A stretch of DNA of 64,000 nucleotides from contig JBBQWV010000001.1 in NCBI GenBank assembly GCA_038210275.1, positions 186,001-250,000 of the forward strand, in the 5' to 3' direction. Source of the DNA: PALSA-1296 sp038210275. Its GTDB lineage: Bacteria > Bacteroidota > Ignavibacteria > Palsa-1295. Made by a program: the position numbers and the translations under genes. The notes under the pieces are model-generated. The model ran no database searches. It saw only the letters and a program-made list of their open reading frames with translations, and was not told where the DNA came from. Below, piece after piece: positions 35,036 to 42,342 of this stretch (positions are counted from its first letter, which is position 1; every line of letters starts with the position of its first letter).

Positions 35036-36912
35036 CGGCGCTCGTCTTTGCGGTCAGGACGCTGCTGGTTATTGCGGCGCTGACCATTGCGGTTACCGCC
35101 TCCACCTCCACCACCACCTCTGCCATTGTACCGATTCTCTTTGCGACGTGGCGTTGCAATCTGCGGAGCGGCTTCAGTAACTTCAGGCTGAGGTTTCTGC
35201 CCCAAAAATTCCGGAGTTAGATCTTTATCAGATGAATCGAAGAATCTGAACTCATCTCCCCGAAGTGAGTCGTCATTAATAAGTCTGGCTCGGACATGAG
35301 TCCTCATCTTCATCTTGAACCATGGAGAAATAAATCCATTGGCAAGTGGTTCATAAAGAAGGGGATGGACGCGAAGTTTTAATGCTCCTCCCGGTCCTTC
35401 GGATTTGAAACGCTCCAACCATCGTTCGATCTGATGCAAGACGCTGGTCTGCGAAACCAACATTCCCGTTCCTCCGCAAGCAGTACACTGATCGCTCATC
35501 GTCTCGCCCAGTGACTGGCGAATTCGTTGGCGAGTGATCTGCATCAAACCAAAATCAGTTAACGGCAGAATGGAGGATTTGGCGCGGTCGCGACGCAATT
35601 CCTTCTTCATCTCGTCGTACACTTTCTTCTTGTTGCGTTCATCGATCATGTCGATAAAATCAACAACGATGATTCCGCCAATATCGCGAAGTCGTAATTG
35701 CCTTGCAACTTCCCGAGCCGATTCAAGATTTGTCTTGAGCGAATTCAATTCCTGCTCCCTTCGCGCTGCATAGCGACCGGAGTTCACGTCAATAACAACC
35801 ATCGCCTCAGTCTTTTCGATGAAAAGATATCCGCCGGATGGAAGTAGTACCTTCCTCGACATCGTCTGCTCGATCTCTTCTTCAATCCCGAGTGCATCGA
35901 AGACAGGGATATTATCTTTGAAATGTTCTACAGTCCCGGCAAGATTCGGCGATGCCCATTGGATGTAATCCAGAACTTCGCGATACATCTTCTTATCGTC
36001 CACGACGATCTTCGTGATGTCATTACTGAAAAGATCGCGAAGAACGCTATTGGTAATATTCGTATCCTGAAAAGCAAGAAGCGGCGGTTCTTTATCTTTG
36101 ATCTTCGACTGGATCGAATTCCAATCGTTGATCAGATTCTGCAAATCTTCTTTCAAGGCTGATTCTTCTTTATTTTCCGCAACTGTTCGGATAATAACTC
36201 CAACATCCTTCGGCTTCAGCGACCTGATAACTTTACGAAGTCTGCGGCGTTCGCGAACGGAAAATACTTTTTTGCTGATTCCAATACCAGGTTCAAAAGG
36301 AACGAGAACTAAAAATCTTCCCGGGAGGGAAATACGGCTTGTAACTCTGACGCCTTTATTGGCGAATGCTTCGCGGGTAACTTGAACGAGAATATTCTGC
36401 CCTGGTTCGAGATCAATGTTCGACACCTCAAGAGTGGAGAAAGCTCTGCGCGGTCCCTTCGGAGCAGCTGGCTTTGGTGACTCGCGGCGAGGCTCAGGAC
36501 GAGGCGTACCGTCATCCGGAGTGCCTTTCAAACGAAGCTGAGGAGGTCCTTCCTGGACGGCTGCAACAGCAGCAGGCTCTTCGCCTTCATCTTCATCGAA
36601 TTCATCATCTTCCGAATCATCATCATCATCCCGCATATCCGCATCAGCGAGGAATGACATTGATCCGTCAAATGAATCGCCGACATCGGAGAAATGAAGA
36701 AAGGCATCCTGCGAAAGACCGACATTAATAAAAGCAGCGTTCATTCCGGGAATAACCTTGGCTACTTTGCCGAGAAAAATTTCGCCAACGTGACGAACGG
36801 TTTCGGGATTTTCTACAAAAAGCTCGACGAGGCGACCGTTCTCCGTAATGGCGATCCGGACTTGATTTTCCTGACTGGCATTAATAATAATTTCTTTCCG
36901 AAATTGAGTCAT
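35032..36912 (-). CDS. rng: Ribonuclease G/E
   Basis: A 626-residue endoribonuclease that matures rRNA and decays mRNA. The S1 RNA-binding domain (about residues 38-150) is interrupted by an acidic insertion DADMRDDDDDSEDDEFDEDE plus a Pro-rich stretch, a feature of Bacteroidota-type enzymes. The catalytic DNase I-like part has GGYLFIEKTEAMVVIDVNSG (metal-binding Asp) and IIVVDFIDMID. A zinc-link CTACGGTGM is near residue 481. The C-terminal tail is Gly/Arg/Asn-rich (RGGGGGGGGNRNGQRRN), likely RNA binding. A large structured non-coding stretch lies directly upstream. Confidence 0.94.
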   Translation of the reverse strand: MTQFRKEIIINASQENQVRIAITENGRLVELFVENPETVRHVGEIFLGKVAKVIPGMNAAFINVGLSQDAFLHFSDVGDSFDGSMSFLADADMRDDDDDSEDDEFDEDEGEEPAAVAAVQEGPPQLRLKGTPDDGTPRPEPRRESPKPAAPKGPRRAFSTLEVSNIDLEPGQNILVQVTREAFANKGVRVTSRISLPGRFLVLVPFEPGIGISKKVFSVRERRRLRKVIRSLKPKDVGVIIRTVAENKEESALKEDLQNLINDWNSIQSKIKDKEPPLLAFQDTNITNSVLRDLFSNDITKIVVDDKKMYREVLDYIQWASPNLAGTVEHFKDNIPVFDALGIEEEIEQTMSRKVLLPSGGYLFIEKTEAMVVIDVNSGRYAARREQELNSLKTNLESAREVARQLRLRDIGGIIVVDFIDMIDERNKKKVYDEMKKELRRDRAKSSILPLTDFGLMQITRQRIRQSLGETMSDQCTACGGTGMLVSQTSVLHQIERWLERFKSEGPGGALKLRVHPLLYEPLANGFISPWFKMKMRTHVRARLINDDSLRGDEFRFFDSSDKDLTPEFLGQKPQPEVTEAAPQIATPRRKENRYNGRGGGGGGGGNRNGQRRNNQQRPDRKDERR

Positions 36913-36985
36913 AGCAGTATATCATAAACTCCCTCTTTCAAAAAAAGGGAAGAGTGGTGAAAAATACCTGCTGTTATTTTCGGAT

Positions 36986-37560
36986 AAAAAAAGTCTTCGA
37001 ACGTCCGCTGCAGCGGATCAGGTTCGGTTCAATCCCGGTGGTCCGTAGCGACTAAGTAATAGTTGCCGACTGAGTATCGGTGTGGAAGTCCTGATCAAAG
37101 ATAAAGGTAAAGTAGAAAAAGGCAAGAATTGCGTTCGGCTCGGCACAACACCGACCAAAGCAAAATGCGGCTGAGAATACTCTGAGCAAAATACATCAGC
37201 AGAGTTTATTCTAAAGTTTGTGATACGAAAACGCCTCTCTGCAAACCGGACGATTCCGGCACAGAAGGCGAAGATCACAAAGGGCAAAAGCGCTTGCACT
37301 GAAAACTTTTTCTCTTATGAAATGGACTTTCCCAGAGTTCGCTTCCTTCACGAGAAGGAAAATAAAACAAACTCTGTGAACTTTGGCTAAGATTCAGTTG
37401 CGGAGATTATCCAACTCTTTATGAAAAAACAACTCCGTCAGAAACTTAGACTGCTTTCTATCATCCTGGCTTTCCAGTCCACAAAGACCGGGGATAAGCC
37501 ATAATAGCAGGTTAAATAAAACTTATTAATTGCTGCCCATCCGAAGCGTTAACTCATTAT
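36986..37560 (-). ncRNA. Candidate large structured RNA upstream of rng
   Basis: About 575 bp with no plausible protein but many helices. Plus-strand positions: CGAAC+TCCGC / GCGGA+GTTCG at 36998-37026; GAATA+CTCTG / CAGAG+TATTC at 37175-37211; a four-segment arm from TTTGTGAT (37217) to ATCACAAA (37281); CAGAGTT / AACTCTG with inner TTCCTT / AAGGAA at 37333-37376; CTAAG+CGGAG / CTCCG+CTTAG at 37387-37449; CCAGTC / GACCGG at 37474-37491. The last pair fits only as minus-strand RNA (G-U). The hairpin at 36998-37026 is followed by T7 on the minus strand, and a TAACTTTA box lies at 37567-37574. RNase P, tmRNA and SRP signatures were not found. It could be free-standing or an rng leader. Confidence 0.55.
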
Positions 37561-37664
37561 ATAAAATAAAGTTAGCTAAATCGAGCGAATCAGCAACCTT
37601 TAATAAACCACTATTACCCAAGAAAGAATCCGAACCAAGATTAAAGCTATTGGCTCAGTTTGCT

Positions 37665-37823
37665 TGTCATTTCGAACCGAGTATACCGCGATAGCGGCAG
37701 ACGAGCGGGAGAAATCTAAGATAAAAATAAATCCTTATTTCGCCCGGGGAGAATATGGTTTTATCTTTATTCATAGATTTTTCTACGATGCCGTTATCGC
37801 GTCATCGTCCGTTCGAAATGACA
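37665..37823. repeat. Family B palindromic repeat
   Basis: A 159-bp inverted repeat with ends TTGTCATTTCGAAC and GTTCGAAATGACA. Inner arms GAGAAATCT / AGATTTTTC and CGCGATAGCGGC / GCCGTTATCGCG also pair. The design is like family A but the sequence differs. It is the only copy in the window. Confidence 0.78.
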
Positions 37824-37841
37824 TTCCAATTCCCCCAAATT

Positions 37842-38534
37842 TTACATTACCATCTCCATTTCTTCATCAAAAACTTCTACTATTTTGGGGCTTTCCAGCT
37901 CCCCACCCTGGCTGATGCTCATATCTCCGTGAGCATACTCTAACTCATTGATTTTCCTGGGACTTAATATTTTACTTTCTGCTTTTTTCTCTTGCTCATC
38001 GAATTCTAAACGGATGAAAATAATGTCATCGGCGATGGCAGCAAGTTTGCCGAGTCCGCCGCGATGCATTTCACCGGGAACGGCGTTTCTCATATTGGCT
38101 TGAGAATAGATAAGGACAGAAACATCAAATTCTTTCGCAAAGCCCATCAAGCCAAATAATGCCTTTTCTTTATAGCCATACGACCTATTGGCAAAATCCC
38201 AGGAATTCACGATGATATGCTTTATATCATGCTCTTCGATCATTTCACGGAATTCACCGAGATATTTAGCAAGATCGCCAACGATGACGTTCTTGAAGAA
38301 TATGCCTTCGCACTCCCCAAGCTTTTCTTTTGTGGGATTGAGCTCCTTCCGAGCCGATTCAAAGAGTCTGCGGGTGGTATAGATGGTATTGATATAGAGG
38401 ATATTTCCCCGTCTTTTACTTTTGCTGATCTTCGAAGCCTGCCGAAGGCTTCCCAAAACATTCTCCCCTGCATGATTTCCGCAATAAACAGTGATCTCTC
38501 CTTCAGCAAATCCTAAGTATTTATCTCGTAACAT
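37842..38534 (-). CDS. DnaB/KaiC-like pseudo-ATPase A
   Basis: A 230-residue protein with a RecA-type core. The strand GEITVYCGNHAGEN stands where GEITVIAGxxxxGKT occurs in DnaB/KaiC proteins, so Walker A lacks its Lys and Thr. The Walker B strand HIIVNSWDF lacks the usual terminal Asp. Later DnaB-like elements are kept: KALFGLMGFAKEFDVSVLIY followed by SQAN, and HRGGLGKLAAIADDIIFIRL. A paralogue with the same losses lies at 60213-61067. An AAGGAG Shine-Dalgarno site precedes the ATG. Nucleotide hydrolysis is unlikely; a structural or DNA-binding role is conjecture. The upstream region carries two palindrome families. Confidence 0.7.
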   Translation of the reverse strand: MLRDKYLGFAEGEITVYCGNHAGENVLGSLRQASKISKSKRRGNILYINTIYTTRRLFESARKELNPTKEKLGECEGIFFKNVIVGDLAKYLGEFREMIEEHDIKHIIVNSWDFANRSYGYKEKALFGLMGFAKEFDVSVLIYSQANMRNAVPGEMHRGGLGKLAAIADDIIFIRLEFDEQEKKAESKILSPRKINELEYAHGDMSISQGGELESPKIVEVFDEEMEMVM

Positions 38535-38611
38535 GTAGTATCTCCTTATATAATGATTCTAAAATAATTTGATTTTTTTCATCCTTGATCCTTCATCCCT
38601 CATCATTACCC

Positions 38612-38701
38612 ATAGGTGCCTATCAAAGCACCTATTAATATAAGGAATAAAAATCCGTTGCCAAGTAAATTTGAAAGATTTAACATTGCGGGCACCTATG
38701 G
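38612..38701. repeat. Family D inverted repeat, copy 1
   Basis: A 90-bp element with 10-bp perfect inverted ends CATAGGTGCC / GGCACCTATG. A second element with matching ends lies at 61308-61405. Both are upstream of pseudo-ATPase genes. Confidence 0.7.
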
Positions 38702-38711
38702 CTACCAGGAT

Positions 38712-38802
38712 CAACCACCCCAACCCCTCCTTGAAAAGGAGGGGCTATCTATTTAAAAAAAATCTCCCCGCCTTTTCAAGGCGGGGGTTTGGGGGCGGTT
38801 GA
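38712..38802. repeat. Family C palindrome pair, copy 1
   Basis: A 91-bp element with ends TCAACCACCCC / GGGGGCGGTTGA. It encloses two hairpins, CCCCTCCTTGAAAAGGAGGGG and CCCCGCCTTTTCAAGGCGGGG. It lies 10 bp from the family D element. Confidence 0.8.
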
Positions 38803-38886
38803 CCCCGAGCCCGGGATTTTTGGTTACTTAAGGGAATTTGCTAAGCCAAGTTTTCGTAGTAGTAGATTGAAAAAGACTAAATAGCT

Positions 38887-39636
38887 ATGCCCCATCCAGT
38901 TTGTTATTTCGACCTCGAAACTACAGGTGTTGATAAAACTAAAGACAGAATAGTAGAGATCGCTATCATAAAAATTACTGATGGCGTCGAAGAAGAATTC
39001 CACTCTCTTGTTAATCCGGAAATACCTATACCACCCGAAGCCTCTGCCGTACATGGGATAACAGATGAGGCTGTAGCAAATGCACCAAAGCTCATTGAGA
39101 TCGCGCCGAAAATTATTCAGCTTATTTCCGGAAGCGACCTTGCCGGATTCAATTCTAATAGCTTCGATATCCCACTGCTCATAAATGAGTTAAGCCGTGT
39201 CGGACAAACTGTAGAGTTGAGGGATGCTGTATTTTATGATGCATTCAAGATATACATCCGTAAAGAAACAAGGACATTAACCGATGCAGTAAAATTCTAT
39301 TTAGGGAAAGATCATACTGGCGCACATGGAGCATTGGCAGATGTTCGGGCTACAATGGAAGTATTTCATGCACAAACAGAGCGATATGACGATTTGCCGA
39401 AAACACGGACTGAGTTAGCCCTATACTGCAACAACGATAGAAAACGAGCAGACCTATCAGGCAGATTTGCAATAGATAATGATGGTGACTATGTTTTTGC
39501 TTTTGGTGCGCACAAGAATAAAAAAGCAAAAGACGAAAGAGATTATCTTAAATGGATGTTATCGAGGGACTTCAATGCCGATACGAAAGAACTTATTAGA
39601 TTTATTCTGAAAGATACGCCACCTACAAATATTTAG
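38887..39636 (+). CDS. DnaQ-type 3'-5' exonuclease
   Basis: A 249-residue protein with an N-terminal DEDDh exonuclease domain. FDLETTG supplies the first Asp and Glu (residues 9 and 11). Further positions are VHGITDEAV, LAGFNSNSFDIPLL (third Asp) and GAHGALADVRAT (His and last Asp). The C-terminal ~70 residues include RFAIDNDGDYVFAFGAHKNK and YLKWMLSRDF, a small domain (Arg/Lys-rich) often attached to such exonucleases in Bacteroidota. It is not linked to a polymerase subunit gene, so a repair, proofreading or RNA-trimming role is equally possible. It converges with the membrane-protein gene. Confidence 0.9.
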   Translation: MPHPVCYFDLETTGVDKTKDRIVEIAIIKITDGVEEEFHSLVNPEIPIPPEASAVHGITDEAVANAPKLIEIAPKIIQLISGSDLAGFNSNSFDIPLLINELSRVGQTVELRDAVFYDAFKIYIRKETRTLTDAVKFYLGKDHTGAHGALADVRATMEVFHAQTERYDDLPKTRTELALYCNNDRKRADLSGRFAIDNDGDYVFAFGAHKNKKAKDERDYLKWMLSRDFNADTKELIRFILKDTPPTNI

Positions 39637-39679
39637 GATACATGCCGATCAATCTTAAGAGGAATGGGTAAATGGTCTA

Positions 39680-40720
39680 CTAGTCTTTTTTTGATTTACT
39701 CGACATAATCAAGTTTGCAATTTCAGAAAGAGGATTGAGCACAGGCTCATCTTTACGAATAAACCCTGTTGGAACAAATGCACTAAGAGAATTTATAACT
39801 TCAGCAACAACCAAATCAATTCTATCTTGTGCTCGTGGTGTGTTTAGTAAGCGTTCGAAAGTTTTTGCTAAAGCGGCTTTTTGTTTGTATGCTGAAGATG
39901 CATGCATCCTAATCGCATATTGCCGGAAAGTGAAACGCGTAATGAATGCCATTGCTGAAAGTAATAAGAGTCTTTCAATAATAAAGCTTATTCTCATCTC
40001 TTCAGTGCTTGTTTGATTACAACTAAATAAAGTTGCGGTTGGGTTTATTCCAAGGACAATGATCAATATTATAAAAGCACTTAAGAATATAAAACCAGAT
40101 ATCAACCATTTACGAGCATTGCCATTTTTATTTGCTGAATTAACATTTGACTCATGTTCATAAAATTCGCCTAAGGCCTGAGCTGCAGAACTTCCTGCTG
40201 CATTCTTTAAGGTGTTTCTTGCATCTTCCGCCTGTTCAATTAAAACATTGAGTTTTTTGATAGCCTCGCTAGAATCAGAATTATCGTTTTTTCCAATATT
40301 CTTTCGTGCAGATACAACTGCTGCATAGGTCATACGTAAGTCTGATTCAGGATAATTTGTGGGAACTCTACTATAGACACGTTGAATAAATTCATCCGCA
40401 TCGGCACGAATCGATTTTACCCATTGCACAATATCACCTGTCGCTTTGTCTATACTGGCTTTTAGAATTGGCTCTGTGACGACCACAAATCGATCGATGT
40501 AATCTACTACATTATTTTTATAAGTACTGAAAAGAGTTATATCCCCTTCTGCTAATGAGGCATCTAGAATTGCGATTATGTCGGAAATCATGCGATAACA
40601 ATCTCGTAGTTTTGCTGCTAAATCATGAAAATTTCTTTCACCAAAAGACTCTTTCACAAAGTCAGCGTTTTTTAAGCTCTCAAAATTACTAAATTGTTGG
40701 GAATGATCTTTAACTGCCAT
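39680..40720 (-). CDS. Two-helix membrane protein of unknown function
   Basis: A 346-residue protein. The first ~200 residues are predicted helical and polar. Two membrane helices (WLISGFIFLSAFIILIIVLG and LLLLSAMAFITRFTF) form a hairpin, and a cytoplasmic C-terminal helix includes ASSAYKQKAALAKTFERLL. The layout is seen in accessory proteins of genomic islands, including some defence-linked families, but no family was firmly recognised. A 36-codon frame with its own promoter-like box lies 24 nt upstream on the same strand. The exonuclease gene converges on it. Confidence 0.65.
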   Translation of the reverse strand: MAVKDHSQQFSNFESLKNADFVKESFGERNFHDLAAKLRDCYRMISDIIAILDASLAEGDITLFSTYKNNVVDYIDRFVVVTEPILKASIDKATGDIVQWVKSIRADADEFIQRVYSRVPTNYPESDLRMTYAAVVSARKNIGKNDNSDSSEAIKKLNVLIEQAEDARNTLKNAAGSSAAQALGEFYEHESNVNSANKNGNARKWLISGFIFLSAFIILIIVLGINPTATLFSCNQTSTEEMRISFIIERLLLLSAMAFITRFTFRQYAIRMHASSAYKQKAALAKTFERLLNTPRAQDRIDLVVAEVINSLSAFVPTGFIRKDEPVLNPLSEIANLIMSSKSKKD

Positions 40721-40744
40721 AAATGTAAAGTTTGGAATAAAATT

Positions 40745-40855
40745 TCAAAACATCCCCTCCAGCCCCGTCTTCTTCTCCCTTTGGGCTTTCCTGAAGTTCA
40801 GACTGTCATCGCCTAAGTCGCGGAATTCGGGGTGCTTGGATTTGTGTGATTTCAT
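40745..40855 (-). CDS. 36-residue small protein upstream of the membrane protein
   Basis: A short frame MKSHKSKHPEFRDLGDDS... to KKTGLEGMF. It is rich in Lys, Asp and Glu and hydrophilic. A perfect TATCTTTG box ends 5 nt before the ATG, so the message would be nearly leaderless. It lies 24 nt before the membrane-protein gene on the same strand and may be a leader peptide or a small partner. The well-placed promoter is the main reason to accept it. Confidence 0.5.
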   Translation of the reverse strand: MKSHKSKHPEFRDLGDDSLNFRKAQREKKTGLEGMF

Positions 40856-40860
40856 GGGTA

Positions 40861-40868
40861 CAAAGATA
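40861..40868 (-). promoter_or_regulatory. TAnnTTTG box for the 36-residue ORF
   Basis: The minus strand reads TATCTTTG 5 nt before the small ATG. It likely drives both the small ORF and the membrane-protein gene. Confidence 0.55.
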
Positions 40869-41043
40869 CGGAAGAAAAGGTGAGATGATGCTGCTTCCGA
40901 CAGGCTCGTATATTATCAGGTTGAGTGCAAATGGAGAAAGTTTTTCGAAGGCGGTGGAAGTGGTTCGGTAGGGTGGCAGCTATGAGTGCTGAGTTATGAG
41001 GACTGAGTCGGCTACAGAACTCCTAAACTTCTCGAAAATAAAA

Positions 41044-41148
41044 TTGGGACCAAGCTGACCACGTCACACACAAACAATCGCTGAGAGCTGCTTCCTTCCG
41101 GACCTGACTCGGTTGGGCGCGTCTGCATTGCATGGGACTTGGTCCCAA
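41044..41148 (-). ncRNA. ffs: Signal recognition particle RNA (4.5S type)
   Basis: The minus strand contains GTCAGGTCCGGAAGGAAGCA, the universally conserved Ffh-binding apical domain of bacterial SRP RNA. The two ends of the ~105-nt region pair perfectly (TTGGGACCAAG / CTTGGTCCCAA), giving the expected long hairpin. A T-rich tract follows the 3' end. Upstream, TAGCTTTTG about 7 nt before the 5' end resembles the local -7 box. This is the short, Alu-less form. Together with Ffh it guides membrane proteins to the translocon. Confidence 0.95.
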
Positions 41149-41234
41149 AACTTCGCAAAAGCTATTCCAATCTTTTCAGATTGGGGCAGAAAAACAGGAT
41201 GATCGCGGTTGCGGTTCCGTAGATGTAAAAACTT

Positions 41235-41358
41235 GTGTCATTGCGAGGAGGATTTTAGTCCGACGAAGCAATCCCTTAGTCGTTTGCAGGATGTAACGGT
41301 CTACCAATATTTAGGAGATTGCCACGTCAGTCGCTGCGCTCCTTCCTCGCAATGACAC
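41235..41358. repeat. Family A palindromic repeat, copy 5
   Basis: A 124-bp copy with intact ends GTGTCATTGCGAG / CTCGCAATGACAC and inner GACGAAGCAATCCC. It is located between the SRP RNA gene and the DUF4412 gene. Confidence 0.87.
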
Positions 41359-41383
41359 TGCTAAAAGTATTCTCTTAACTAAA

Positions 41384-41422
41384 AACTAAGAACTAAGAAT
41401 TAAGAACTAAGAACTAAGAACT
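41384..41422. repeat. Heptanucleotide tandem repeat
   Basis: Five and a half copies of AACTAAG with one variant (AATTAAG) run up to the stop codon of the DUF4412 gene. Confidence 0.85.
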
Positions 41423-42132
41423 TATTTCTTCCCCGCATCCGGATCAGCACCTAATGCGCTTGGATCAAATTTCTCGATCTTGATGTTGCTTGGGACAACG
41501 AAAATTGCATCGGCGAGTTTTTTATGCTCGGACTTTAAAAATTCATTGGAAAACTGTTCCGTTCCGTTCTGCTTCATTACCATGCGTATAGGCGCATAGC
41601 CGTCTTTGAAAAGCGTTAGGAGTGCTTCGCTTTTTATGCCGCTGAATTGCATTCCTGAGTACACACAATTTCTGATCGCCTCGGCAACATCTTTCGGTAG
41701 ATCTTTCGTCATCCAAATATTCATTTCCGTTGATGAATCAACCATCATAATAAAGAGTTCGCTTTTATGTCCTGCGATCTCTTCCTCTTTTCCGGCTTTC
41801 TTCGGTACCATTGGCGGAATTTTCATCTGCTTCAATGCTGCATCAATGACGGAAATATCCATTTCTTTGCCGACTTTTAACGCTTCCTGAACGATGACTT
41901 GCACACCGGCTTTATTATCGGTATAGACGGAAGTTCTGCCCTGATGCGGATCATCGGCGGATTGAAGAATTTTGTCGCCTTTGAGCGAATTAAGCAAATC
42001 GATCTTCTGATTGCCAAGCATTGGCGAGGACATCTGCATCGTGATCTCACCCTCAAATGTCTGTGCACGAAGCATAGCAGGACAGAGAAGGACTACAGCA
42101 AGAAGGACGAGTTTGAAAAAAGAACGGTTCAT
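41422..42132 (-). CDS. DUF4412 domain secreted protein
   Basis: A 236-residue exported protein. A signal peptide (FFKLVLLAVVLLCPAMLRAQ) is followed by TFEGEITMQMSS, the start typical of DUF4412, and a beta-rich body with GIKSEALLTLF and a C-terminal SNIKIEKFDPSAL. Family members resemble periplasmic lipid-carrier-like half-barrels, but no ligand is established. The start at 42132 is preferred over an ATG four codons upstream because it fits the signal peptide better. The stop codon overlaps a heptamer repeat array. Confidence 0.85.
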   Translation of the reverse strand: MNRSFFKLVLLAVVLLCPAMLRAQTFEGEITMQMSSPMLGNQKIDLLNSLKGDKILQSADDPHQGRTSVYTDNKAGVQVIVQEALKVGKEMDISVIDAALKQMKIPPMVPKKAGKEEEIAGHKSELFIMMVDSSTEMNIWMTKDLPKDVAEAIRNCVYSGMQFSGIKSEALLTLFKDGYAPIRMVMKQNGTEQFSNEFLKSEHKKLADAIFVVPSNIKIEKFDPSALGADPDAGKK

Positions 42133-42285
42133 ACGCAGGATCATGGTTAGTAAAATAATATATGGTTCATTTTACAAACGCGATGGTTTTGTTTTAAGTG
42201 CCAAGAGCGCCTAACGGCTCGAGCGTAAAGCTCAAACCTAAAAACTAAAGTCGGGGCAAAAATGACAAGCGAAGGATGAATGATA

Positions 42286-42293
42286 TAATTTTG
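42286..42293 (+). promoter_or_regulatory. TAnnTTTG box upstream of the fibronectin-like gene
   Basis: TAATTTTG is a perfect -7 match 50 nt before the ATG at 42343. Confidence 0.45.
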
Positions 42294-42342
42294 CCCTACT
42301 TCTGCGGAACAGAGTTGGGGATTTGAGCATTGTTAATGGGCA

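Noticed and set aside
36992..37040. TPP riboswitch-like GAACCTGATC on the minus strand
   Set aside because: The 3' part of a thiamine riboswitch is imitated, but the CTGAGA and GGGG-containing parts are missing and no thiamine gene follows.
37022..37048. tRNA T-arm-like GGTTCAATCCCGG
   Set aside because: No D arm or matching acceptor strand upstream, and the T stem has a mismatch, so it is not a tRNA gene.
37018..37299. 94-codon minus-strand frame in the structured region
   Set aside because: It overlaps several strong stem-loops, has no protein-like composition and no ribosome-binding site. It is a by-product of an RNA-like region.
36986..37560. RNase P RNA or tmRNA
   Set aside because: A GGGAAAGTCC string recalls the RNase P P4 helix, but the partner ACAGAxCCCGGCTTA and other conserved regions are absent. 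No tag-peptide frame or tRNA-like ends for tmRNA were found.
41161..41220. Hairpin CCAATCTTTTCAGATTGG as a terminator
   Set aside because: No T tract follows on either strand. It lies upstream of the SRP RNA gene and may be incidental or an operator.
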